Positions 32,975-41,085 of a stretch of DNA of 64,000 bases are shown piece by piece. The stretch covers positions 434,001 through 498,000 of the forward strand of contig NZ_JBHRTO010000002.1 of the NCBI RefSeq assembly GCF_042646385.1, written 5' to 3'. How positions within the stretch are numbered: position 1 is the first letter of the stretch; the number at the start of each line of letters is the position of its first letter. Made by a program: the position numbers and the translations under genes. The stretch is from Cypionkella sinensis. Lineage in GTDB: Bacteria > Pseudomonadota > Alphaproteobacteria > Rhodobacterales > Rhodobacteraceae. The notes beneath the pieces were generated by a model. The model was not told the origin of the DNA. It searched no databases and was given only the letters and a program-made list of their open reading frames with translations.

Positions 32975-32990
32975 GTTAGCAACTGCTAAC
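32975..32990. promoter_or_regulatory. 16-bp palindrome, probable operator
   Basis: GTTAGCA-AC-TGCTAAC is a perfect 7-2-7 inverted repeat in the chvI-pckA control region, 79 bp upstream of the chvI start. Its half-site GTTAGC/GCTAAC also occurs in the tandem repeats at 33076-33112, suggesting the same regulator binds all three. Confidence 0.5.
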
Positions 32991-33075
32991 TGCGAATCAC
33001 CCTATGCCAGAGACTCCATCAGGCGCTAAATTTCCAAATGAATGACTAATTTGCCGCAGTTTTCCGATCTGCTCC

Positions 33076-33112
33076 AATTTGGTTGCGCTAACCCGAATTT
33101 GGTTGCGCTAAC
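33076..33112 (+). promoter_or_regulatory. Two tandem operator-like direct repeats upstream of pckA
   Basis: AATTTGGTTGCGCTAAC occurs at 33076-33092 and again at 33096-33112, exactly 20 bp apart (two helical turns). The core GGTTGCGCTAAC matches 10 of 12 positions of the symmetric GTTAGCGCTAAC, which I recall as the type of site bound by LacI-family carbon regulators such as CceR in Rhodobacter. The repeats are fact. The regulator assignment is inference from memory. Confidence 0.65.
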
Positions 33113-33263
33113 TGTCGCGGCGCGTCCTATTCCCTGAAAAATCCGCATGTTATACCAAAGACACGAGACCCAGATCATGGGTTTTCGCAGAATTGCCCAA
33201 AGTTGGGGCATACCGGGTTGGAAACTATACCGCCGCATATTGGCGGGAACGGGAGCTTGCAGG

Positions 33264-34862
33264 ATGACGAACGGACGCGTGAACCCATCGCAACGGTTGG
33301 AAGATCAGGGCATCAGCGGGCTGGGGCGCGTCTATTATAACTATATCGAGCCTGCGCTGGTCGAAGCTGCCGTTGCCCGTGGCGAGGGTCGCTTGGGCAA
33401 GGGTGGCGCGTTCCTGTGCAGCACCGGTCAGTTTACCGGCCGCTCGCCCAAGGATAAATTCGTCGTCCGCACTGCTGCTGTTGAAGATACGATCTGGTGG
33501 GGCAACAACGCCGCGATGGCGCCGGAGGCGTTTGACCGGCTTTATGCCGATATGCTGGCGCATATGCAGGGGCGCGAGTATTTTGTGCAGGACCTGTTCG
33601 GCGGCGCCGATCCGGTTTACCGGCTGGACGTGCGGATGGTGACAGAACTGGCCTGGCATGGCCTGTTCATCCGTCACATGCTGCGCCGCCCGGCACGCGC
33701 CGAGTTGGACAGCTTCGTGCCGGAATGGACGGTGATCAACTGCCCGTCGTTCGAGGCTGACCCGGCCAAGCATGGCTGCCGCACCTCGACCGTGATCGCG
33801 CTGAACTTTGACCGCAAGATGATCTTGATTGGTGGGACGGCCTATGCGGGCGAGAACAAGAAAGCGGTGTTCACGCTGCTGAACTATCTGCTGCCGGAAA
33901 AAGGCGTGATGCCGATGCATTGCTCGGCCAACCATGCGATTGGCAATCCGGTGGATTCGGCGGTGTTCTTCGGGCTTTCGGGCACCGGGAAAACCACCTT
34001 GTCGGCGGACCCGTCGCGGATACTGATCGGCGATGATGAACACGGCTGGTCGGATCGCGGCACCTTCAACTTTGAGGGCGGCTGCTATGCCAAGACCATC
34101 AACCTGTCGGCAGAGGCAGAGCCGGAGATTTACGGCACCACCTCGCGCTTTGGCACGGTGGTCGAGAATATGGTGTTCGATGAGGAAACGCTGGAGCTGG
34201 ATTTCACTGACAGCAGCCTGACCGAAAACATGCGCTGCGCTTATCCGTTAGAGTATATCTCGAACGCTTCGGATACCGGGATGGGCGGGCATCCGAAGAA
34301 TGTGATCATGCTGACCTGTGATGCTTATGGTGTGCTGCCGCCGATTGCACGGCTGACGCCGGCGCAGGCGATGTATCACTTCCTGTCCGGCTTCACCTCG
34401 AAGACGCCGGGGACCGAGCGCGGGATTGTCGAGCCGACGCCGACATTCTCGACCTGCTTCGGCGCACCATTCATGCCGCGGCGGCCGGAGGTCTATGGCA
34501 AGCTGTTGCAGGCAAAGATCGCGCAGTTTGGCGCGTCGTGCTGGCTGGTGAACACCGGCTGGACCGGCGGCAAGTTTGGTCAGGGCAAGCGGATGCCGAT
34601 CAAGGCGACGCGGGCTTTGTTGACGGCGGCGCTGGATGGCAGCCTGTCGGCAGGCGAATTCCGCCGCGATCCGAACTTTGGCTTTGAGGTGCCGGTTTCG
34701 GTGCCGGGGGTGGATGCGACCCTGCTGGACCCGCGTGCGACCTGGGGTGACAAGGCGGCTTATGATGCGCAGGCGAAAAAGCTGGTGGGCATGTTTGCCG
34801 ACAATTTCGCGCAATATGTGCCGTTCATTGATGCCGATGTGAAAGCGGCGGCGATCGGCTGA
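33264..34862 (+). CDS. pckA: Phosphoenolpyruvate carboxykinase (ATP)
   Basis: A 532-residue gluconeogenic enzyme converting oxaloacetate and ATP to PEP, CO2 and ADP. Visible motifs are 'TGQFTGRSPKDKF' (substrate site, 54-66), the kinase-1a P-loop GLSGTGKTT (237-245), and the metal/ATP segment 'ILIGDDEHGWSDRGTFNFEGGCYAKTI'. The start at 33264 is preferred for GGGAG 8 nt upstream and for family length. The frame is open further upstream. Divergent from chvI, a conserved alphaproteobacterial arrangement. Confidence 0.97.
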   Translation: MTNGRVNPSQRLEDQGISGLGRVYYNYIEPALVEAAVARGEGRLGKGGAFLCSTGQFTGRSPKDKFVVRTAAVEDTIWWGNNAAMAPEAFDRLYADMLAHMQGREYFVQDLFGGADPVYRLDVRMVTELAWHGLFIRHMLRRPARAELDSFVPEWTVINCPSFEADPAKHGCRTSTVIALNFDRKMILIGGTAYAGENKKAVFTLLNYLLPEKGVMPMHCSANHAIGNPVDSAVFFGLSGTGKTTLSADPSRILIGDDEHGWSDRGTFNFEGGCYAKTINLSAEAEPEIYGTTSRFGTVVENMVFDEETLELDFTDSSLTENMRCAYPLEYISNASDTGMGGHPKNVIMLTCDAYGVLPPIARLTPAQAMYHFLSGFTSKTPGTERGIVEPTPTFSTCFGAPFMPRRPEVYGKLLQAKIAQFGASCWLVNTGWTGGKFGQGKRMPIKATRALLTAALDGSLSAGEFRRDPNFGFEVPVSVPGVDATLLDPRATWGDKAAYDAQAKKLVGMFADNFAQYVPFIDADVKAAAIG

Positions 34863-34893
34863 AACGGGCAGGCTGGTTTGCGGCATCAAGGCT

Positions 34894-34947
34894 GGGGGTT
34901 TTGCACCCCCCGCTACGAAGTTTCTTCGCTACTTCGTAGCAAACTTC
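34894..34947 (+). terminator. Two successive stem-loops behind pckA
   Basis: Stem 1 is GGGGGT (34894-34899) with ACCCCC (34905-34910). Stem 2 is GCTACGAAG (34912-34920) with CTTCGTAGC (34932-34940). A competing pairing GAAGTTT (34917-34923) with AAACTTC (34941-34947) would disrupt stem 2. There is no long T-run, so termination is plausible but not certain. Confidence 0.5.
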
Positions 34948-35007
34948 TGCGCACCCGGCAGAGTATTTTTGCCAAGATGAAGGCAAATTTTAGCTAAGGT
35001 TTAGGGA

Positions 35008-35778
35008 TCAGAGGCCCAAAGCGCGGCGCATCAGGTTGAGGCCGGTCAGCACCAGCAAGATTTGCGTCCAGCGGCGGAATTTCGATTGATCGAGGCGGTC
35101 TTGGATGGCGACGCCGAGGCTTTGACCGATCATGGCGGGCACGACGAGGGCGGCGGAAAACGCCGTTCGGCTGGGTGTCATTACGCCCGAGTGCAGATGG
35201 GCCGCCAGCAATACGGACGCACCGATCAGAAACACCACGCCTTGCACGCGGACGGTTTCGAGTTTGTCGGCCTTGATCGACAGCAGGTAAACCAGCAAGG
35301 GCGGGCCCCAGACGCCCGAGAGGCCGCCGTAAAGCCCACCAATCGCCCCCAGAATCCATTCGGCGCGGGCGCGGTGTTCCAACCGCAAGGCCAGTCCGAC
35401 CCCGGCCAGTTGCAGGGCCGCGAAGGCGGTGATCGGCATGCCCAGCAGCAGCAGGAACAGGTCTTGCGGAATCACCCGGACGAATTGCGCCGAGATCAGG
35501 ATGAAGATCACGGTGGCGATCAGCATCCGGCGATAGGTGACGGCGGTTTGCCAAGCGGGGGCGAGGCCGTGGCGGAAGGCTTGGCTCAGGTTTGAGATCA
35601 GCGTGGGCAGGATCAGTCCTGCGAGGGCGGTTTCGGGCGGCAGGAAGCTGGAAAAGGCGGAAATCATGATCATCGGCATGGCAAAGCCCACCGCGCCTTT
35701 GACGAAACCCGCAAAGCAGGTGATGGCAAGCGCTGCCGCGAAGGCGTGCGGGGTCAGCCCAGCCAGTATGTATTCCAT
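35008..35778 (-). CDS. TauE/SafE-family anion exporter (DUF81)
   Basis: A 256-residue membrane protein with about seven to eight hydrophobic segments. The family repeats show as 'ITCFAGFVKGAVGFAMPMIMIS' near the N-terminus and 'AIGGLYGGLSGVWGPPLLVYLL' in the second half. Members move sulfite, sulfoacetate or other small organic anions. No sulfonate genes flank it, so the substrate is unknown. The start at 35778 has AGGGAGAG upstream. Divergent from mcd. Confidence 0.87.
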   Translation of the reverse strand: MEYILAGLTPHAFAAALAITCFAGFVKGAVGFAMPMIMISAFSSFLPPETALAGLILPTLISNLSQAFRHGLAPAWQTAVTYRRMLIATVIFILISAQFVRVIPQDLFLLLLGMPITAFAALQLAGVGLALRLEHRARAEWILGAIGGLYGGLSGVWGPPLLVYLLSIKADKLETVRVQGVVFLIGASVLLAAHLHSGVMTPSRTAFSAALVVPAMIGQSLGVAIQDRLDQSKFRRWTQILLVLTGLNLMRRALGL

Positions 35779-35944
35779 CTGCACTCTCCCTTGCGAGCCC
35801 TGTCTAAGGCAGCCAGAAGCGGTGCGCATCCCGAAAATCCGATGCGACATTTTCGGTCTTATGGTCACACTCATGCGAATTATTATTGCGCTGCGAATGC
35901 GAAGAGATTAGTCATTTTGCAGATGCAGCATGTGCGAGGACGGG

Positions 35945-37597
35945 ATGGCTTTGGATCAGAACTATGGTGTGATGGCCGATCTGCTGGGGTTGACGGCCAA
36001 AGCGGTTCCCGAGGTTGAGGCGCTGTTTGAGCGCGGGCGGGCGGCGCTGCGCGAGCGGGTGACGGTGGCGGGCAAAGTCTCGGCCAGCGCTATGGAACAG
36101 CAGCAGTTTGCGGCGCATAGCCTGTCGTGGCTTGCGACCTATACGGAAGCCTTGCGGCAGTTGCGGGCTTGGGCGGGGCGGTTGCAGGCGGATGGGCGGT
36201 TTGGCGAGATGGAGGGGCTGATCCTGCAGATCGGCTTTGGCGAATATCTGAGCCAGATCTACGGCGGCATCCCGATGTCGCAGGGCGAGATGGCGCGGTT
36301 GGGGGATCTGGGGATTGAGGCGGCTCCGGGGGCTGCGGCTGGTCTGTTGATGGCTGATGGCAATACGCCTGCGGCGCGGATGCGGCTGGTGGCGCTGATG
36401 CAGGACAATCAGGGGCGCGCGACCTTTGGGGCCAGCGGGCTGGATGATGAGTTGGAGATGATCCGCGACCAGTTTCGCCGGTTTGCGGATGAAAAGGTGG
36501 CTCCGCAGGCGCATGGCTGGCATTTGCGCGATGAGTTGATCCCGATGGAGATTATCGAGGCGTTGGCCGAGATGGGGGTGTTCGGGCTGACGATTCCTGA
36601 GGAATTCGGCGGTTTTGGCTTGTCGAAGGCCTCGATGGTGGTGGTGTCTGAGGAGTTGTCGCGCGGCTATATTGGTGTGGGGTCGCTGGGGACCCGCAGC
36701 GAGATTGCGGCCGAGTTGATCCTGTGTGGCGGTACCGATGCGCAAAAGGCGCAGTGGTTGCCGAAGCTGGCCAGCGGAGAGATTTTGCCGACGGCGGTGT
36801 TCACCGAACCGAATACCGGCAGCGATCTGGGGTCTTTGCGCACCCGCGCAGTTGAGGGGCCGGAGGGCTGGGAGGTGACGGGCAACAAGACCTGGATCAC
36901 CCATGCGGCGCGCACCCATGTGATGACGCTGCTGGCGCGTACCGATCCTGAGACGACGGATTATCGCGGGCTGTCGATGTTTCTGGCGGAGAAGGTGCCG
37001 GGGACCGATGCCGAGCCTTTCCCAACGCCGGGGATGACTGGCGGCGAGATTGAGGTTTTGGGCTATCGCGGCATGAAGGAATACGAGCTGGCGTTTGATG
37101 GCTTCAAGGTGAAATCCGAGAACCTGTTGGGCGGGGTGCCGGGGCAAGGCTTCAAGCAGTTGATGCAGACGTTTGAGAGTGCGCGCATCCAGACGGCGGC
37201 GCGGGCGATTGGCGTGGCGCAGAATGCGCTGGAAGTCGGGATGCAGTATGCGATTGATCGCAAGCAGTTCGGCAAATCGCTGATCGCGTTTCCGCGGGTG
37301 GCGGGGAAGCTGGCGATGATGGCGGTTGAGGTGATGATCACGCGGCAGCTGACCTATCACTCGGCTTGGGCTAAGGATCATGGCAAGCGCTGCGATCTGG
37401 AGGCGGGGATGGCCAAGCTGCTGGGCGCGCGGGTGGCTTGGGCTGCGGCGGATAATGCGTTGCAGATCCATGGCGGCAACGGCTTTGCGCTGGAATATCA
37501 GATCAGCCGTATCCTGTGCGATGCGCGGATTCTGAACATCTTCGAAGGGGCGGCAGAGATTCAGGCGCAGGTGATTGCGCGGCGGTTGCTGGATTAG
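35945..37597 (+). CDS. mcd: (2S)-methylsuccinyl-CoA dehydrogenase
   Basis: A 550-residue acyl-CoA dehydrogenase of the ethylmalonyl-CoA pathway, oxidising methylsuccinyl-CoA to mesaconyl-CoA and passing electrons to ETF (etfBA is at 23872-25559). It has an extra N-terminal region of about 160 residues absent from ordinary acyl-CoA dehydrogenases, which is the hallmark of Mcd. The core follows with 'TEPNTGSDLGSLRTRA', 'GNKTWITHAART', 'FESARIQTAARAIGVAQNALE' and 'QIHGGNGFALEYQISRILCDARILNIFEGAAEIQ'-like C-terminal signature. The start at 35945 has GAGGACGGG before it. An ATG five codons earlier is possible. Confidence 0.9.
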   Translation: MALDQNYGVMADLLGLTAKAVPEVEALFERGRAALRERVTVAGKVSASAMEQQQFAAHSLSWLATYTEALRQLRAWAGRLQADGRFGEMEGLILQIGFGEYLSQIYGGIPMSQGEMARLGDLGIEAAPGAAAGLLMADGNTPAARMRLVALMQDNQGRATFGASGLDDELEMIRDQFRRFADEKVAPQAHGWHLRDELIPMEIIEALAEMGVFGLTIPEEFGGFGLSKASMVVVSEELSRGYIGVGSLGTRSEIAAELILCGGTDAQKAQWLPKLASGEILPTAVFTEPNTGSDLGSLRTRAVEGPEGWEVTGNKTWITHAARTHVMTLLARTDPETTDYRGLSMFLAEKVPGTDAEPFPTPGMTGGEIEVLGYRGMKEYELAFDGFKVKSENLLGGVPGQGFKQLMQTFESARIQTAARAIGVAQNALEVGMQYAIDRKQFGKSLIAFPRVAGKLAMMAVEVMITRQLTYHSAWAKDHGKRCDLEAGMAKLLGARVAWAAADNALQIHGGNGFALEYQISRILCDARILNIFEGAAEIQAQVIARRLLD

Positions 37598-37884
37598 GCC
37601 GGGGCGATATTCACGCGGTTGGGTGCAGCAAGCTCTGGGCGGAAACAGGAAACGCATCGCGTTTCCCCGCCCGTGTGCGCGGCCTCACCCTGTAGTCGGC
37701 TCAGCAAGAAACCCCCTGAGGCCAGTGCCCGACCCGGCGGGCGAGAAGCGCCAGCCATGGCTGCGTCGCGCGCTGGCCGGGCCTTTGAGACCCGGCGGTT
37801 TCAGCGGCACCTGCACCGCATGGCGAAGGCGATGGCCTTCGCCAGAATGTCGGATGTGAAGGGCGATCCGCCCAGGGTGCAAGG
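37598..37884. other. Inverted-repeat-rich spacer behind mcd
   Basis: No credible gene is seen. One hairpin at 37637-37672 combines an outer stem GGGCGG/CCGCCC with an inner stem GGAAACGC/GCGTTTCC and a 5-nt bulge. Another is GGCGAAGGC (37822-37830) with GCCTTCGCC (37835-37843). A 12-bp palindrome CAGCCATGGCTG lies at 37752-37763. The spacer ends at copy 2 of the 65-bp element. Confidence 0.6.
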
Positions 37885-37949
37885 CTTCCCATCTGGGAAT
37901 GACTTGTGGAATTCTCGGGCTATTCTGCCCCTTTCCACAACATGTTGTG
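37885..37949. repeat. Two-part 65-bp intergenic element, copy 2
   Basis: The left part (37885-37908) and right part (37932-37949) are identical to 10261-10284 and 10308-10325, again with 23 nt between. The centre differs and can itself fold (GGGC-TATTCT-GCCC). Here the right palindrome extends to CCACAACATGTTGTGG (37935-37950). The element lies between convergent mcd and the MFS gene, as copy 1 lies between convergent genes. Confidence 0.85.
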
Positions 37950-37954
37950 GTCCG

Positions 37955-39172
37955 CTAAGGTCTGCCGCGGGATGGGCGCAGAATGCCAAGGCGGGGATGC
38001 AGCCCGCCCGCGATGACATAGGCAGCGGCAAAGGCCAGACCCGAAGCCGCGAAGATGAAGTTCAGCGGGGCGACCCACAGCACCAGCCACGCCATGCCAG
38101 GGGTGGCGATGCCCGACACATCGCGGAAGCTGGAGTAAACGGCGGCCATCTCGGCCCGCTCGGACGGTTTGACTGACATCATGAACGGCAGGCCGCCCGA
38201 AACATCCAGCATCACCAGCCCGAACGACCCCAAGAACAGGCAGGCGATGGTGATCCATGGTACCGGGGCGGCGATGGTGGCGGCACAGAACAGGATGGCG
38301 CAATAGGCCAGCGCCAAGCGCAGCGCGATGCGGACCGAGCGTTTGCGCACCCATGACGCCATGAACGGCGACAGCAGCAGCGTGGCGTTAGAGACCGACA
38401 GCATGAAGCCGCCGAGTTTGTCGCCCAAGCCGGTCTCGATGCAGAACACCGGAACATAGACGACATAGACCCACCAGCCGCAGGAGCGGATCACCGCAAA
38501 CAGCCAGCCCGCGATCAGACGCGGTTGGCGGAAAAAGCGGCCCAGATAGGCCAGCGGATTGACGGCGGGGCCTTTGGCGCGGGTGATCTGCTTGCCCGAG
38601 CCCAGCCGCAGATACCAGAACACCCCGAACAGAACCACCGCGAACACCGCCGCCACGATGAACGGCAAAGGCGCCCAGAGTGCCCGCATATAAACGCCGC
38701 TCATCGGGCCAATCGCCCATGGGGCTGCGGCATAGACCATTTGCAGGCTTTGCGTGCGGCCCAGATCGGCGCGCGGCACATAATCCAGCACATAGGCGTT
38801 GAAACAGACAAAACAGGTGACGGTGGCCATCGACATGATCAGGATGCCCAGTTGCACCGACCATTGCGTGCCAAGGATGAACAGCACCATCGAGATCAGA
38901 TACAGCACGCAGCCCGCCGAATAGACCCAGCGGCGCGGCCAGATCTGCGTCAGGCGCGGCACCAGCAGGCCCCAGAACAGCGTGATCACCCCCGCCGTCA
39001 GGTAAACCGTGGACAGGTTCTGCGCCGAGCCGAAAGCGTCATAAACCGCGATTGGAATGGTGGAGATCAGCGTGCCGCGCACCGCAGCCTCTAGCCCAGC
39101 AAGCAAGGCGAAGTGCTGAAGTTTCGGGTTGGCGGAGTGTTTCAACTCCAGTGACTGATACCGCAGGGCCAT
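37955..39172 (-). CDS. Major facilitator superfamily transporter
   Basis: A 405-residue integral membrane protein with about 12 hydrophobic segments. The loop 2-3 region contains 'VPRLTQIWPRRWVYSAG', a degenerate MFS motif, and a basic central loop ('RLGSGKQITRAKGPA') lies between the halves. The substrate is not deducible. The start at 39172 is the first ATG that begins sensibly. Its ribosome binding site is poor. Next to recO on the same strand, 68 bp apart. Confidence 0.78.
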   Translation of the reverse strand: MALRYQSLELKHSANPKLQHFALLAGLEAAVRGTLISTIPIAVYDAFGSAQNLSTVYLTAGVITLFWGLLVPRLTQIWPRRWVYSAGCVLYLISMVLFILGTQWSVQLGILIMSMATVTCFVCFNAYVLDYVPRADLGRTQSLQMVYAAAPWAIGPMSGVYMRALWAPLPFIVAAVFAVVLFGVFWYLRLGSGKQITRAKGPAVNPLAYLGRFFRQPRLIAGWLFAVIRSCGWWVYVVYVPVFCIETGLGDKLGGFMLSVSNATLLLSPFMASWVRKRSVRIALRLALAYCAILFCAATIAAPVPWITIACLFLGSFGLVMLDVSGGLPFMMSVKPSERAEMAAVYSSFRDVSGIATPGMAWLVLWVAPLNFIFAASGLAFAAAYVIAGGLHPRLGILRPSRGRP

Positions 39173-39240
39173 GCGGCACTTTGGCTTGGCTTGGGGGATG
39201 GGGTCTGTGCTGTGCGCGACGGCAGTTAGGCTGTCCGCGA

Positions 39241-39972
39241 CTATTCTTGGTTTGCGCTGTTTTTCGCCATAATGGCCAGCAAACGGGCACGCGCCTCGGG
39301 CAAGGGCTTGCCGTTCAGGGTGGGCTCTAGCGCGCGGTGCAGGAAATGCCCTGTCAGCGCAAGGCCTTGGGCGATCTCTACCGGGCTGGCGGGCCCCTGC
39401 CCCAGCAACACCTGCGGCAAGGGCAGCAGCCGCCCTGCCCAATCGCCCGCCGCATCGCGGTTTACCGCGCGCCCGGTCTTGGGGCTGACATAGGCGAGGT
39501 CTTCGCGGCTGCCGGTGATGGCGCATTGGGTCAGATCAAGGGCGAAACCGAGTTCCTCCAGCAGATGCAACTCCCACCGCAGGTAATCGGGCGGCCAGCC
39601 GGGGGTTTGCAGCGCATCCAGCAATGCGATCGAGCGGGCGTAAAGGGCGGGATGCGGCTCGCGGTCGGGCAAGGCGGCACGCAGCATGGCGCAGATGGCG
39701 TTCAGGCCCGCAAGGTTCAGCCGGTCGGCCAGCACCCCGGCACGGCTGCGCAGGGGTTCGACCTTGAAGCTGCCGATCTGTTCGGAAAGCCGCGCCTGCC
39801 AGACGACATCCACTTGGCTGCCCGGCTGCAACACCGCCGCCATGCGACGCGAGGCTCCGCCGCGCACAACCCCGGCGTGCCGACCATGCGCATGGGTGAA
39901 CACCTCGACAATCGCCGAAGTTTCGCCCTGCGGGCGCACCGAAATCACCGCCCCCTGATCGCGCCATTCCAT
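39241..39972 (-). CDS. recO: DNA repair protein RecO
   Basis: A 243-residue RecFOR-pathway mediator that loads RecA onto SSB-coated single-stranded DNA. The N-terminal OB fold begins 'MEWRDQGAVISVRPQGETSAIVEVFT', with 'GRHAGVVRGGASRR' as the usual basic segment. The helical C-terminal domain contains 'RWELHLLEELGFALDLTQCAITG'. The zinc cysteines of some RecO proteins are reduced to one. It ends the lepB-rnc-era-DUF1491-recO gene order, interrupted here by a plus-strand gene. Confidence 0.92.
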   Translation of the reverse strand: MEWRDQGAVISVRPQGETSAIVEVFTHAHGRHAGVVRGGASRRMAAVLQPGSQVDVVWQARLSEQIGSFKVEPLRSRAGVLADRLNLAGLNAICAMLRAALPDREPHPALYARSIALLDALQTPGWPPDYLRWELHLLEELGFALDLTQCAITGSREDLAYVSPKTGRAVNRDAAGDWAGRLLPLPQVLLGQGPASPVEIAQGLALTGHFLHRALEPTLNGKPLPEARARLLAIMAKNSANQE

Positions 39973-40044
39973 GCCCGCAGTATCGACGCAGCGTCACCGC
40001 AGGGCAAGCCTTGCCATTTGATCAAATATCCGCAGATTGCAGGC

Positions 40045-40671
40045 ATGTTTGCCCGCCAGATCTTTACGCGCCTGACCGCATTTGCCCTTGCCGTTGTCGG
40101 CCTTGCTGCGCTGCGTGCGCAGTTTGACGCGCTGACCGGGGTGGCGCTGGCGGTGGATCGGCTTTGGGCGATGGCGGGGTATTTCACCATTCTGACCAAT
40201 GCCCTGCTGGTGGTGCATCTGCTGGCGATCACCAAGGGCTGGCAGATTTCGGCTGCCCGTGCCGCCGGGCTGCTGGTGGCGATTGCGACGGTGGGGATCA
40301 TTTATCACGCTTTGCTGGGCAACCAGTTTCCCACCGAGGGCCTTGGTTGGTGGGCCGATCTGGGGCTGCATACCGTGATGCCCGCAGGTTATGCGCTGTG
40401 GTGGCTGGCCTTTGCGCCGAAGGCGGTGCGCTGGCGGGATGTGCCGCAATGGCTGATCTGGCCCGCGATATATGTCAGCTACGCGCTGATCCGGGGGGCG
40501 CAGACCGGCAGTTGGGCCTATGGGTTTCTGAATGCTGATGCCTTGGGCTGGGGCCATGTGGCGCGGAATCTGGCGCTGCTGTTGCTGGCGGTCGGGCTGC
40601 TGTGCTGCGCGGTGGCGGCGCTGGCCCGTATCTTGCAGTCGCGCATGCTTCAGTCGCGCAATCCCGACTGA
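40045..40671 (+). CDS. Pr6Pr-family membrane protein
   Basis: A 208-residue membrane protein with six predicted hydrophobic segments. The family pattern includes an early 'AMAGYFTILTNALLVVHLLAI', 'VGIIYHALLG', 'WWADLGLHTVMPAGYALWWLAFAPK' and 'PAIYVSYALIRGAQTGSWAYGFLNADALGWGHVARN'-like C-terminal part. The function is unknown. The ribosome binding site is weak. The last 22 bp overlap the convergent DUF1491 gene. It is inserted between recO and DUF1491 on the opposite strand. Confidence 0.82.
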   Translation: MFARQIFTRLTAFALAVVGLAALRAQFDALTGVALAVDRLWAMAGYFTILTNALLVVHLLAITKGWQISAARAAGLLVAIATVGIIYHALLGNQFPTEGLGWWADLGLHTVMPAGYALWWLAFAPKAVRWRDVPQWLIWPAIYVSYALIRGAQTGSWAYGFLNADALGWGHVARNLALLLLAVGLLCCAVAALARILQSRMLQSRNPD

Positions 40672-40985
40672 TCAAGCAGGGTGCGGCCCTGACGGTCTTC
40701 CATCTCGATCACCCACAGATCGCGGTCGCGGCTGCGCTGGCGGGCGATCACGGCATCGACCTCGGCCTCTAGCCCCTCGACCAACACCACCCAGACGCGG
40801 GCATCCGCCAGCAGATCAAAACTGCGCTGATAGGCGCGGGCCTGACCGTTCAGCAGCGCGACCTTCACCAACACCGCCCCCGCCGTCGGATCGCCCTTGG
40901 CGGTGACGTAAACCGGGATATCCGCCAGCCGCAGACGGGTCAGATAAGCCGAAACCCAAAGATCAGAGGTGAGGCGCGCGGTCAT
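40650..40985 (-). CDS. DUF1491 protein
   Basis: A 111-residue soluble protein matching DUF1491: 'RLTSDLWVSAYLTRLRLADIPVYVTAKGDPTAGAVLVKV' and 'ARVWVVLVEG', ending with an acidic/aromatic 'DRDLWVIEMEDRQGRTLLD'. The function is unknown. It is conserved between era and recO in this group. The second of two in-frame ATGs is chosen because AGAGAGG is 6 nt before it. Confidence 0.85.
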   Translation of the reverse strand: MTARLTSDLWVSAYLTRLRLADIPVYVTAKGDPTAGAVLVKVALLNGQARAYQRSFDLLADARVWVVLVEGLEAEVDAVIARQRSRDRDLWVIEMEDRQGRTLLDQSGLRD

Positions 40986-41085
40986 GGTCATCCTCTCTGC
41001 CCAAATATCCCCGCCGGAGGCTTCGACACAACCACCAACGCGCCGGTTCAGAACCCGCCGGAATTTAGCGCAAATTTCGGGGGCC

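Larger units (their letters stand above)
32897..33263. other. chvI-pckA divergent control region
   Basis: This 367-bp stretch without a gene separates two divergent transcripts. It holds the palindrome GTTAGCAACTGCTAAC (32975-32990) and the tandem repeats at 33076-33112. The pckA ribosome binding site GGGAG is near 33251. The long leader between the repeats and the pckA ATG (about 150 nt) shows no clear riboswitch-like structure to me. Confidence 0.75.

Noticed and set aside
35912..37657. A 581-codon open frame antisense to mcd
   Set aside because: Arg/Gln/Pro/His-rich shadow of a highly biased real gene. No plausible start.
40016..40027. TTTGATCAAA as a possible FNR site before the Pr6Pr gene
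   Set aside because: The half-sites TTGAT and ATCAA overlap instead of being separated by four bases as FNR needs.
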